Assembly: GCA_025642075.2 (NCBI GenBank)
Contig: JAODUO010000423.1
Coordinates: forward strand, 213,501-277,500
Reading direction: 5' to 3'
DNA from: Ridgeia piscesae
Lineage: Eukaryota > Annelida > Polychaeta > Sabellida > Siboglinidae
DNA: 64,000 bases
The position numbers and the translations under genes are program-made. Below, one piece after another: positions 37,125 to 49,200 of the stretch. How positions within the stretch are numbered: the first letter of the stretch is position 1; every line of letters begins with the position of its first letter. Below the pieces are notes generated by a model that was given only the letters and a program-made list of their open reading frames with translations, was not told where the DNA came from and did no database searches.

Positions 37125-39500
37125 GACTGTCAACTCACGTCATGCTGGTGTTGTAAATAGATATAAAGAAAGAATCAGCATATGTTTACCAAACATCTTG
37201 TTAGCTTTGCATACGGACATCACATTTGTCACTCCTCTGTGAACTTTGTCTTAGAGATATGTTTGTCATGAGGTCATCATTATTATTACCAATGTGGTCA
37301 AGTATTACTGTGTTCTTGTTGTGGATTGAGTCCAGTGATTCACTCATGAGTCAACAACATGAAAGGTACCAGTGCTGTACTGGATGAGAGCAGCACCTGA
37401 ATGGAGCTAAACTGGAGTTACAGTTTATTTTCTAACTATTGTTAAGAAGTAGCTGTTCAATTCGAGGATTTCTAAGCTGATGATCAGCAGTGAGACTGCA
37501 GCATGTCTGGATTCTGGTGAATGTGTGTTTGACTGCAAGTAAGTGGAACCATCATATAATCTTCACATGTTTCATCTTGCTGATGCAGAATAGTTCCTAA
37601 TTGTCCCTGTTAATCCTGTGGTAAGTACACTTGCAGATCGTGCAGAACTATTAATGCATCAACAGAAATCCTCAGCTTCTCTAGATTGATTGTCTATGAT
37701 TGTCTACTATTGTTACTTCTGTATGTCAACTACCAAAGTTGTCAATGGTATTTGGCATAGTCAGGTAATGCAGACACTTTTCGGGTGACAATGAATTGTC
37801 ACATTTATGTTTGACTACTATGGGAAACCTATGATGATGTGCGAGGAATGATTTTTGTCAACCGTAATGTTTGAGCTCGGACACCACCTGGTGGAAAATG
37901 TGCTTGCCAGTAGATCGCTGAATATTGTTTCTGCTCGGCAGCAGTCACCTTTGGTGGAGTCGTTGATATTGTATACATTTGTAAATATCTCGCGTGTTCA
38001 GCGACATCACATGACCTAGCTGATGTGTAAGAATGTGTGTGTGTTGAAGCAGACACCTCTGTAGGCTAATATTGTGTGTGTCTTGAAATTGGAAGACGTT
38101 TGCACATCTGTGACTGTTACTAGAAGCGCAGTTTACTGTTTATTGCACAATTATTTCAAAATGAAAATTAAATGTTTTCAATGATACTAAAATTAAAGTA
38201 TTTCACAACTCCTAACATCACAACTGCACCAGACATCTAGTATTGCAAGGAGCAACTTTCCCAAAACAATGTTCCAAGAGAATGTACCACTATCATTAGC
38301 GCGACTGCCGAACAGCATATTTATAAATGTGTTCAATCGTTGAATTTGTGTGCCTGAGGCATGTTCCTGTAGTGTAAATTGTCAAGTTTGTTTTTGTGTT
38401 TTACGCAGCAGTCGGTGTTAAAAATATTTATTCATCCTTTGTAAATTATAATGTCATTGCTTATATTAAATATATCCATAATTGCAACAGATTAATTTAA
38501 AGGCCATATCCTGCAATAAAATGTGTTGTGCTCCAAAATAATAAATTATTTATACACTTCAAATGAATTTTTTTATATACCGTGTATAAGAGCATAAATA
38601 AGAACCCCTAAGTTTGCCATCTTATGAAATCTGCGTCATCAGACTTTGTGACGTCACACATGGAATACTGCCTACCCTGTATCTCATTTTCAAAGCTTAC
38701 ATTTCTGCAACAACAAGAAAGACTTGTTGGGAATGATGTGGCCAGCCATATTGAAAATGCCACAGTTTCCCTTGATACATCTGTAAGCATTGATATATAT
38801 TGAAGAGAGAGTTGAAAATACATAAAATGAAATAAAACGTAGCTGCGTAGAGCTTGCAGTCTTGAGATAAGGAATTCCTTGTGATGTCGCAAAAACAGAA
38901 AAACAAACACTTCCACACAGTGACTGGTCATTGTTTAAGCAAAATGTTACCAAAGTTTTAGCAGTTTCACATTTGTGATGTAATTGAAACAAAACACTTG
39001 TACGTATGTGTTCACATATGTACAAGTCTGTTTACAGAGCTTTCTGAAATATTTTTGACAGGATATGGTCTTTAATTCTAAAAGTCTGCTCACGTTTGTG
39101 AGAACGTGCCAAATGTTTTTTGTGGTTGGGTGCCAAGATCTAGTGTGTTCTCAGGGAATTTTTGTATCCTTTGGCAATATGACAGGGTAACGACATTAGT
39201 ATTACTTATGACACTTGCCGATTACACTGGTCAGGTGAATACCACACAAATTGACCATAATAATAAGTAAAAACAGTACCCTAACTAAAAAATGTGGTGC
39301 TTGCTTTTTAAAGGAAGTTACAAATTTATTCTTGTTCTGTCATTTTCTTTCTAATGATACTTCCCGTCTGTGTGCTGAGTATATTTGTTGATTATGAATC
39401 ACGTCTTGTTGAGAACTGATCAATTGCACAAGATTGTGTTTGTTGTAGTCGCGCTTAATGTGGTTGTATGTGAGAAATAAAAAGGTTTTATATTGTATAT
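37125..39500 (+). other. MSL1: MSL1 3' untranslated region and possible poly(A) sites
   Basis: No further coding sequence on the plus strand. AATAAA occurs at 38515-38520, followed by a TGTGTTGTGCT run, and at 39476-39481, followed by TACTGTGTGTTTGTCTGGG. Either could end the message; a long 3' untranslated region is inferred. Open minus-strand frames at about 38608-39025 look spurious. Confidence 0.45.
39476..39481 (+). terminator. Candidate MSL1 poly(A) signal
   Basis: AATAAA with a GT-rich element 25-45 bases downstream, the best-formed plus-strand poly(A) site before the convergent WDR12 gene. An alternative lies at 38515. Confidence 0.5.
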
Positions 39501-39564
39501 TACTGTGTGTTTGTCTGGGTCAACTTGTCAACAGTACAGCCATAAATAAATTTTTATAGGCCAT

Positions 39565-39705
39565 AGTAGTGTACCGAGACCATTACAATCTTGGAGATTC
39601 TGGTTTCGAATCCTGTTGGTGCTAAGTTGAACATTGGGAAAGTGTTTATATAATTGCAGCATGGCTGAATACTTCCAAGAGAAGTTGAGATAAACAGGAC
39701 AGCCA
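39565..39705 (+). mobile_element. Second, decayed copy of the SINE at 30175-30374
   Basis: It carries a B-box-like GGTTTCGAATCC (39602-39613) and the shared tail GCAGCATGGCTGAATACTTC followed by GAGAAGTTGAGAT. It lies between the candidate MSL1 poly(A) site and the WDR12 3' end. Confidence 0.6.
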
Positions 39706-40052
39706 GGATATGAAGTGTAACATTGTTCTGGGAAATCTTAAGGACAACTACTGTGCCATATAAGAACATAGCTTTGTTTTACATCTCTAGTTGGCTCTAG
39801 CAGATAGCTTAGAATGTCTTCATGGGATACTTTTAAATAGTTTTCGCAAATGTTTTCCATTGGTAGCCTCATCTATCAAATGTTTATGATGTGCTTTGTA
39901 CACATCACAGCATATAGAAAACATGAAGCGATTTCCAAGTATTTGGCTTAAATGTCTACTGTGTCGTATTTTGTTTGAGATGGGAAGGATGTTTAACATG
40001 ACAAAAGCAGATTTGCAATCATAGTGGAAGATGTGAAAGTGTTTTCTGGATG

Positions 40053-40084
40053 TTTATTCGACAAAATGATATAACAACTTTATT
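40053..40084 (-). terminator. WDR12: WDR12 poly(A) signals
   Basis: On the minus strand the stop codon is embedded in TAATAAA, and a second AATAAA follows at 40058-40053. A very short 3' untranslated region would result. Confidence 0.55.
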
Positions 40085-40248
40085 ATCTTCGCCTTCCAGC
40101 AGCCTTTGTTTTGGGTGCAGGGTTAGAGACACGGAACACTTTGAGGTGGTTGTCTGTCCCCCCGCTTAGCACCATCTGTGGAATTGACCAATCAACGGCC
40201 AGTATTCGGTCATCGTGACCTGTTAGGTCAAACAGAGGTGCCTTTGGG
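40083..40248 (-). CDS. WDR12: WDR12 last coding exon
   Basis: Residues 382-436 and the stop TAA. It encodes [20 protein letters not shown] and [14 protein letters not shown], blade 7, matching human [20 protein letters not shown], then a short Lys/Arg tail (KTKAAGRRR). Acceptor ctgtttcag. Confidence 0.95.
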
Positions 40249-43200
40249 CTGAAACAGAAGGGCAATCATTATAAATGTCGTACAGTGATGGGTATCATGC
40301 ATTTATTGCCAGACACAAAAGGTAGAATTTTTTTTAAAAAAATCACCAGGGAGAATAACATACAATGTCCTCTTTTGGCTAGTATATGTAAGTTTGCCTT
40401 TAGTTAATTATATATATATCGTAGTTTCAATAAATTTGATTTGAACATGTTTTTCTGCCAGATTATGACAACTTTATTAGTTGGCACGGTAGAGTATGTC
40501 ACAATCAAAATGATGTGTATACCCCATCAATCTACTTTGATGTTTACAAAGTAGTATATCCTATAGTAATGTTAACAATTACCTTCTGTAATGCTTTATA
40601 TCCTAAGGCATTTGAGCTCAGAGGTGCAACATACTACAATCGTTAGACATAATCATGATTGGGGACAGACGAGTCATTATTAGAGCAAGGGACTGCGGAA
40701 TGTTTAGGACGGAGATGTGATTTCAAACAAATAAATTTAATCGGAGTATTAATTGAATTTTTTTTTAGGGTGCAGCATCCAGATGTTGGATCCGTTACGT
40801 TACTAGCAAACAGGTCATAGGTCAACCAGGGCTGGGTTCAGGTACTTGTGTATTCAAGTGTAGTGTTTTGTACTTACCACTTTGCTTAGTACTTTTACAA
40901 GTACTTTTACAAATAGTTTTGATGTATGTTTTCTTTACATGATTTGTACTTTCCCGTCTGACTGTCTGGACTAGTTTTGCACCAACTGAGTGATTTCAGT
41001 GTGGTGTTGCAACCAGATGTGACTGCTGAACATTTCACGTTCTTGAACTTGCCTATCATTTTAGGCAAGTACTTGTACTTGCCAAAATTCAAAGCACTTG
41101 AAATCCATAGACTTGTACTCAAGTACATTGTAAAAAATTAAAAGTACTTGAAATTGAGAGTTCTTGTTCTCATCCCTGGTGTCAACTGCCACAGTGCTGA
41201 CATCTAGTGATCATACATCTTTTAGCGTGGCGACAAACCAATTATGAAATTCAGACTGTTTCCCAAACGTAGTAGGAAGATGCCTAGCTACGGAGAGAGG
41301 AGAGATGTCAACAGGTCAACGCACGCATACCTGCGAGTGTCCCACTGTTTGAGGACACTGTCGTAGGATCCGGAGATGAACTGATGCTCATCGACTGGTG
41401 ACCAGGCCACTGCAGACACCCAGCCAGTGTGGGACGTAAACGTACACTTGACTACAGCGCCATCTACAGGCAAACATACACACAATATTAATAGATACAT
41501 TTTATAATTGTGTATTAGCCTCACGGATCATGAACCCCGATCTTTTTGGGTTTTACACTAGTGTGTACACTAATCACTAGTTTATCACGGTAACTCCATC
41601 AAATTCTACCTGGATGCAGGGTTGGGTTCAAATACGTATTTTTATTTGATGTCAAGTTCATTGAGCTTGCATATGACGCCACTTTCTGAGAAAGGCAGCA
41701 ACAGAAGTATGACCAGTTGCTATGACATCAACATCAAGCTGGCCAGAATGAACACAGTGTGCAACGTGATGATCCGGATAACGCCACAGAGAGGTGGGTC
41801 ATTAATCTGACTGATAGACAGGGGCAAAGTTAGCCTTTTGAAGAAAGGGTTAAATTTGCGTTTACCCCACAGATCCTCCCTGTTGATGATTTAATTACGG
41901 CAACAGAGATGGCCTGTAAGAACATCAATGAAAAACACAGGGCCGACAGGTTGAGAAGTGAGGTAGCCAAATATACAGGCCAGTATTTGAGCTGGGAGTC
42001 AGGAGGATAAGGCGTCAAAAACGTCATGAAAATGAACGGCTACAAACCTTGGATTTTCAACACCATGCAACCAAAGAGAAATCAAGAGAACGTCCAACAG
42101 AAGACAGCATGCCATAGGTCTGCCCTATATTAGTAAGCTGTCTGAACAGTTGGCAAGGATTTTCAAATCCATGACATACCAGTGTACCACAAACTTATCA
42201 ACACCCTGAGGTCCCTGCTGGTGCACCCAAAAGACAAAGCAGACAAAGTTCCAATGTCATCTACCATCCCAGTGGTATATGACATTCGAACCAAAGCTAC
42301 ACAGGGGAACCAGTGAAACCACTAGGCACACGAATTAAAGAACACCTATCAGCAGTAAGTGAACACAAGTTGAACACAGGCCACCAGTGTTCACTGACGG
42401 ATGTAAAAATCCTAGACCCTGGGGGAAGCCGTCTTTAAACAGAGACATTGGACAAGAACTCTGCCGGTCATGCTTGTGTCACATGATGTAAAAGTCATGT
42501 GACATGACCGTGAAATTCAGTCCGCTGTAAGAGACAGCTGAAATATACGGAAAACAAAGAAACAAGGTTCTTGAGAGGTAAATCATTTATTAGTTAATAA
42601 AACTCTTATATTTGATGATGTGTTTTTGTAGATGAGCTGTTTTCTTGGGTTGCTACTGTGTCTGTTTCCTTTGTACTCCTCTATACTTAGGTAATAAAGG
42701 TTATTATTATTATTACACCTGGCTTCAGAGATACAGTCCGGGCTAGATGAACTGTTTAACGAACATAATAAAACATACAACTGTACTGATAAATCTTCAC
42801 AAAGAAATTTCAGTGCAGCTGTCACTAAATCTTGAGGGTTTATAAATGACATACTCCACAATAAAACAGCTCACCTGATGTTCTTGGGTCATACAATCGC
42901 ACGTGCCTGTCAGCAGAGGCCGCCACCAGCATTCGATTAAGAGGTGAGTATGCAATGTCAAAGAAAACCTTAGTTCCTGCCTGAAACATAACAAAACGAC
43001 ATCAGGACACCTGGTGTGAGAAAGGACAACCAGTCCTTATACACCATGTGTACTGGTTGCAGTTAGGGCCCATAAGCCTCTTTGCGTCATATCCTGAAGG
43101 GCATTTTTTACTTTCCCAGGAGACCACAAGAAAGTTGCTTCTCAGGTCCAGCCAGACCAGTCTACACTCCTAAGGCAATTGTATGCACATATTTTCCAAA

Positions 43201-46200
43201 CATTTAATATTTTAAAAATATCCATTACTAACTATCATATCTCCTGTCAATCTCATGTTTCTGGTGGTGTCAAACCACATTCAATTAAAGATCATTGATA
43301 ACTTAAGGTGCAAAAGGTCATGTCACCCTTTCGCAAGGTCTCAACACACAAAATCATTCCACAAAATCATGCAATTCGTAGCTGCAAAAATGTACTGTTT
43401 CAATATGTGTGTTTATGTTTTTTTGTACATGGTCACCTTAGAAATTAGCTTTATGTGTGCACTTACAATGCATGACTTCTCGGTTGCTTGTTCAATGTCC
43501 CACATTTTGATCGTGTGGTCCCACGACGCTGTGTAGACTTCATTGGTGCCAACCCACTGGGCTGATGAGATTCCCTCTTTGTGTCCTGACAGGGTCATGG
43601 TGGGAACCTGGAAGCAAAACACCCGGAATAAGAGCAACGTCACATGACCCAACTCACAGCTACACAATGTAAATAGACACATATTGACTGAGTGCATTAT
43701 ATATATATATTTTTTTTTAAAGATATGTCTATTTATAAACAGCGCCTCCTGTGGATTTATGGCACTGTATATGTGTTCTTCTTCTTCTTATTATAAAACA
43801 TCGTTCTATGACTGTTGTTTGTGTGTGCACCCATATTTTCATTAGTCTTGAATGTGTGGCGAAGTGTGTGTATTCTAGTGGTCCCATTGGGATAGGTCAT
43901 ATTTTTATCTCTGAACTTTGTCCTAAAGTGGGGATCTTCCATGGGTCTCAGTCAGTTTTAATGTCAGTTACTTACTTCCACTTACTATTTTTGTATGTGA
44001 TCTAGCAGGTCTAATGGATTGGATTGTATCAAGAAATCTTTTCAAAATTCCGAATGGGGTGAGGATATTGCCTCTTGCGCAACAGTTTGGAAACTGACAT
44101 GTAACAATAAACATGTCAAATGCGAAGGAGGCTGGTACTCAATACTGCTGGTTTGAAAATGTAACCCCTAAAATACTCACCCCATTCGGAATTTTGAAAA
44201 GATCTCTTGATACAATCTGACCGAAAATTAACTTCTATTTTAAAGTGTGTATATTATACATACTTTAAAATAGAAGATATAAAATAGAAGTTAATTTTCA
44301 GTTATACCATTTGTTTTATAGTGAAGCATAAATTAGAAAAGATCTACAACTGTCTGTTTTCTTTGGGCAACACCTGTAACTATGCCCCCCTAGTCTGTAG
44401 TTGTCACATGTTACAACTGTAACTATGCCCCCTAGTCAGTAGTTGTCACGTGTTACAACTGTAACTATGCCCCCCTAGTCTGTAGTTGTCACGTGTTACA
44501 ACTGTAACTATGCCCCCCTAGTCTGTAGTTGTCACGTGTTACAACTGTAACTATGCCCCCTAGTCTGTAGTTGTCACGTGATACAACTGTAACTATGCCC
44601 CCCATAATCTATAGTTGCCACGTGTTACACCTGTAACTATGCCCAAAAGTCTGTAGTTGTAACATGTTACAACTGTAACTATGCCCCCAGTCTGTAGTTG
44701 TCACATGTTACAATTGTAACTATGCCCCCCTAGTCAGTAGTTGTCACGTGTTACAACTGTAACTATGCCCCCCTAGTATGTAGTTGTCACATGTTACAAC
44801 TGTAACGATGCCCCCTAGTCTGTAGTTGTCACGTGTTACAACTGTAACTATGCCCCCCATAATATATAGTTGCCACGTGTTACACCTGTAACTATGCCCC
44901 AAAGTCTGTAGTTGTCACATGTTACAACTGTAACTACACCCCCAGCCTGTAGTTGTCACGTGTTACAACTGTAACTATGTCCCCCTAGTCAGTAGTTGTC
45001 ACTTGCCCGTGTTGGTATCTTAGTGCCACCGTCCATCTTCTTCCTCTTGGCAGGCTTCTCAGAATGTTCCTCCAGCTGACCGTCTTCATCTGAATTTATT
45101 ACTGTTAACAAATTAAAAAGCTCATTAAAACCTATCAAAAGATAGATAGTTTATTATCGGATTTGCATACAGCGTACCAATAAACATAATCAGCAAATAT
45201 GACAATGAATGATATAGTACATGATTCCTGGCTGTCAACGTAGCCAATTAAGGCTGCAGCCAGTAAATCTGCACAACTGGACATAAAACAAGTAAGGAAC
45301 AATGCAAACAGAGCAGATTCCACCTAACAGATGTGTTTTTATACATACAAAAATGAGACTACCCCGGGGTAAGTACTATTTTTTTTTAATACACTGCAAC
45401 ACACGCGGGACACACAATACTGTGTTCTCAATTCTATGGGGCAGTTACGATTCAGGAGTCACACATGTACTCACATGTTCATTTGTGATGCAACAACCTG
45501 CTTACACATTTTTTTTTTACCCAAACAAAGACGACATGTTTGTTTAAACACATGTTGTGTTTGGATACTAATCTAACTTACACAAAAATATAATATTTTT
45601 TAATGTGACAAGCGCCATCTATTTTTTATCAAAACACAATCTATCAACTTTCTGTTAATGACTTCCATCTTGTCACAAGTGCATATATGTCTACATTAAT
45701 ATTACATCCATATAACATGGCTTTAACAAAACCATTTTATATCACTTTTTGTGTTACGATTCCCCCCAGAAATCCTTCAACTGTTGAGGCAGTCACAATG
45801 AATGTTGTGCTGCCAACTACCTACAATAGTTGCTTGGTTCTTTGCTGCAGGCAGTGCTTTGAATCACTCAAGTAAATCACAACAAGGCATGCAAGTGATT
45901 CTCCTTTCTCGTTCATTTTGAGTGATACGTATCGAGACCAGACATGACTGGTCTGCACAATGTTCTCATTAATCATATTCAAAGCAAAAACTACTGCATA
46001 ATTGTTCCCACCCTCTATATGAGCTTTTGTTGGGTGGATACCTATAATAGTTGCAACAGTCTTCTGCTGTGGCTGTTACACCTGTATGCAAAACACACAC
46101 AGGTCATTCAAGTCTCTGGGGATTGGATCACGAATCGAGATGGCAAAATGACATAAGAACGATATACCTTGGGTAGTGGCAGACGAGACTCACTAGTTGC

Positions 46201-49200
46201 TATTATAACCAATAAATTAAAACATCTCTGAAAAACAGCACAAGGTAGCCAAACATGATCCTGATTTTACACTGTGATTGAAGTGGAGCTTGTGTTACCT
46301 GCCGACCATATCTTCAACATCGTGTCCCATGAGCCACTGCAGAACTGAAAGGAAAACGTCACAGCGGTGAGTGGTGGGTGGTGGGTGGTGAGCGGTGGGT
46401 GGTGAGTGGTGGGTGGTGAGCGGTGGGCGGTGGGTGGTGAGTGGTATTAACCAGTTGTAGGATGTTTGTGCAAAAGATTTACAAGACAATTAAGACACCC
46501 ATTGGTGAATGGTGAACAATCACTCCTGTGGTATGACTGGTTTCATTCCGTTGAAACTGCATTTGTGTTTTGACTAACAGGTCAGCATTGAACAATGCAG
46601 GAGAGAAGACAGAACTGAGACATACCATCTTCTTTATTAGAACTGTACAATCAAGGAACTCACTGTTGGACAAGACAGTGTAGTCAGTCTAGTCACAGTC
46701 CATCAACTAACTGAAGTCCCACCTCCAAAGAGACCAACCAACACATACAACTAACATTTCACAAACCAGCCTACAGTAGACTAACCAGAAAAGCAGTTAA
46801 CGTCAACAATAACAACAATAGCCTCCAAAGTCAATAGAGATGACCAGAAAAACAACAAGAGGAACAGAACCTTGTGATGGCCGCAGTGCTCAATAATAGG
46901 CAACTATAGACCTTTCTTGAGAGACGAACTTGAGGAAGCACTGACTAGTTGGTCAAGGCCACATATGTCAGCTACTAGTTTTAGTCCTTGAGGCCTACCA
47001 TATATAATATGGCACCATATTCTCGTTTTTGTGCAGAAATGTATGTTGATAAAATAAAAAATAAAACATTTTTGTTAATCACAAGACTATTATAGCCCAA
47101 AGAATTTCAGGATCTCTTGGCTCATTTTTATTTGTGCAGTTAATGCAATTTTTGACCAAAATAATAGATATGGGGATACCAATATTCAAAGATTTGGCAA
47201 TACATGATACTGGTATGGTTGATCTATGCAATGTTTAGTGATGTGCAGTTGTTATAAAAGTGAACTTTGTTGTCAGTAGACATACTAACTTATCAGCTTT
47301 TAAGATTTTTGCTCCAAATTGAATTTCACCCTCAGCATGTGACCAAAGAGCTTAAATTCTTGTATAGAAATCTGAATGAAACCAATGAGTAAGTCTGACC
47401 ACACTCCTGTGAGGTCAGTGTATGACCTTCACCTTACCCGTGTGTGTTCAGGGTTGACAGCGAGACAGTCGACACTGCCTGCATGACCGCGACAGGCGTG
47501 CACGCACTCGACCGCATTGGTGTCCTGGTTCCACTGCCAGAGAAGAACCGTCTCATCGTGAGAACCACTGAGGAAAGTCCGCACGGGCAACGCATCGCCT
47601 GGAGACAGACGCAGCCAGACGACTTTACATGTGTAATGTATCCATCCGCAAGATGCTGCCATCAGATATTACTATAAAGCCCACATGAAAATTTGTTTTT
47701 GTACATGAGAATGATGAGATGCACATCTTTCACTGACTTTCAGGCAGCAAATCCTTAAATTTCTTACATCCACATTAAGCTGATGCTTCAGCATATTGTA
47801 GGTTGTTTTTTAAATCAACAAACTTAACAGATTTGTTTTATCAGGAAATCACAATTTAATTTATAAATATATCCGACTGTGTCTCATAAACATTAGAAGA
47901 GAACACAGATTTAAAAACAATATTTAGAAACAAATTAAATTTGAAAACAAACAAATATTTGAAACGTTTTGCTGCTGATTTTATCTGTATGTTTGTAACC
48001 TGCACTGTATTCATGTATGTTTGTAACCTGCACTGTATTCATGTATGTTTGTAACCTGCACTGTATTCATGTATGTTTGTAACCTGCACTGTATTCATGT
48101 ATGTTTGTAACCTGCACTGTATTCATGTATGTTTGTAACCTGCACTGTATTCATGTATGTTTGTAACCTGCACTGCATTCATGTGTGTTTGTAACCTGCA
48201 CTGCATTCATGTATGTTTGTAACCTGCACTGTATTCATGTATGTTTGTAACCTGCACTGTATTCATGTATGTTTGTAACCTACACTGTATTCATGTATGT
48301 TTGTAACCTGCACTGTATTCATGTATGTTTGTAACCTGCACTGCATTCATGTGTGTTTGTAACCTGCACTGCATTCATGTGTGTTTGTAACCTGCACTGT
48401 ATTCATGTATGTTTGTAACCTGCACTGTATTCATGTATGTTTGTAACCTGCACTGTATTCATGTATGTTTGTAACCTGCACTGATTCATGTATGTTTGTA
48501 ACCTGCACTGTATTCATGTATGTTTGTAACCTGCACTGTATTCATGTATGTTTGTAACCTGCACTGTATTCATGTATGTTTGTAACCTGCACTGTATTCA
48601 TGTATGTTTGTAACCTGCACTGTATTCATGTATGTTTGTAACCTGCACTGTATTCATGTATGTTTGTAACCTGCACTGTATTCATGTATGTTTGTAACCT
48701 GCACTGTATTCATGTATGTTTGTAACCTGCACTGTATTCATGTATGTTTGTAACCTGCACTGTATTCATATATGTTTGTAACCTGCACTGTATTCATGTA
48801 TGTTTGTTACCTGCACTGTATTCTTGTGTTTCTTTTGCAAAAAAAGTGTTGCCGATAGACTATTACAATTCTCTTTTTGATATGTTGCTTATAGCAACAT
48901 TACAAAACTTATAAAACATTTGGACAAGACTAGATATTTGGCTGAGATCATATCTTATGTTTTAACGTGTACGAAAATATGTACAACTTTCATATATAAT
49001 AACACGATCCATTTTTAAAGAAATATTAAAACATTTTAAAATGTACTGTAATTGAATGAATTGTAATCTGTCACCATTCTGAACATGTGGACTGTTTAAA
49101 TGATATTATAATGAAATAACATATCAAGGTAGCCTCATGACCACAGTAAAAATGACTGACCACTATCCACCCAAGTGACACACTTGACTGGACCAAGATG

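Noticed and set aside
38608..39025. Overlapping 107- and 111-codon minus-strand frames
   Set aside because: They lie in the probable MSL1 3' untranslated region, match nothing known and overlap one another in different frames.
41622..41810. 62-codon plus-strand frame as a small gene
   Set aside because: It is the 5' part of the Penelope-like relic read in a wrong frame.
45000..45010. Use of the GT at 45002-45001 (minus) as exon 8 donor instead of GC
   Set aside because: It would shift the frame into exon 9 and lose the conserved VPTMTLSGH blade.
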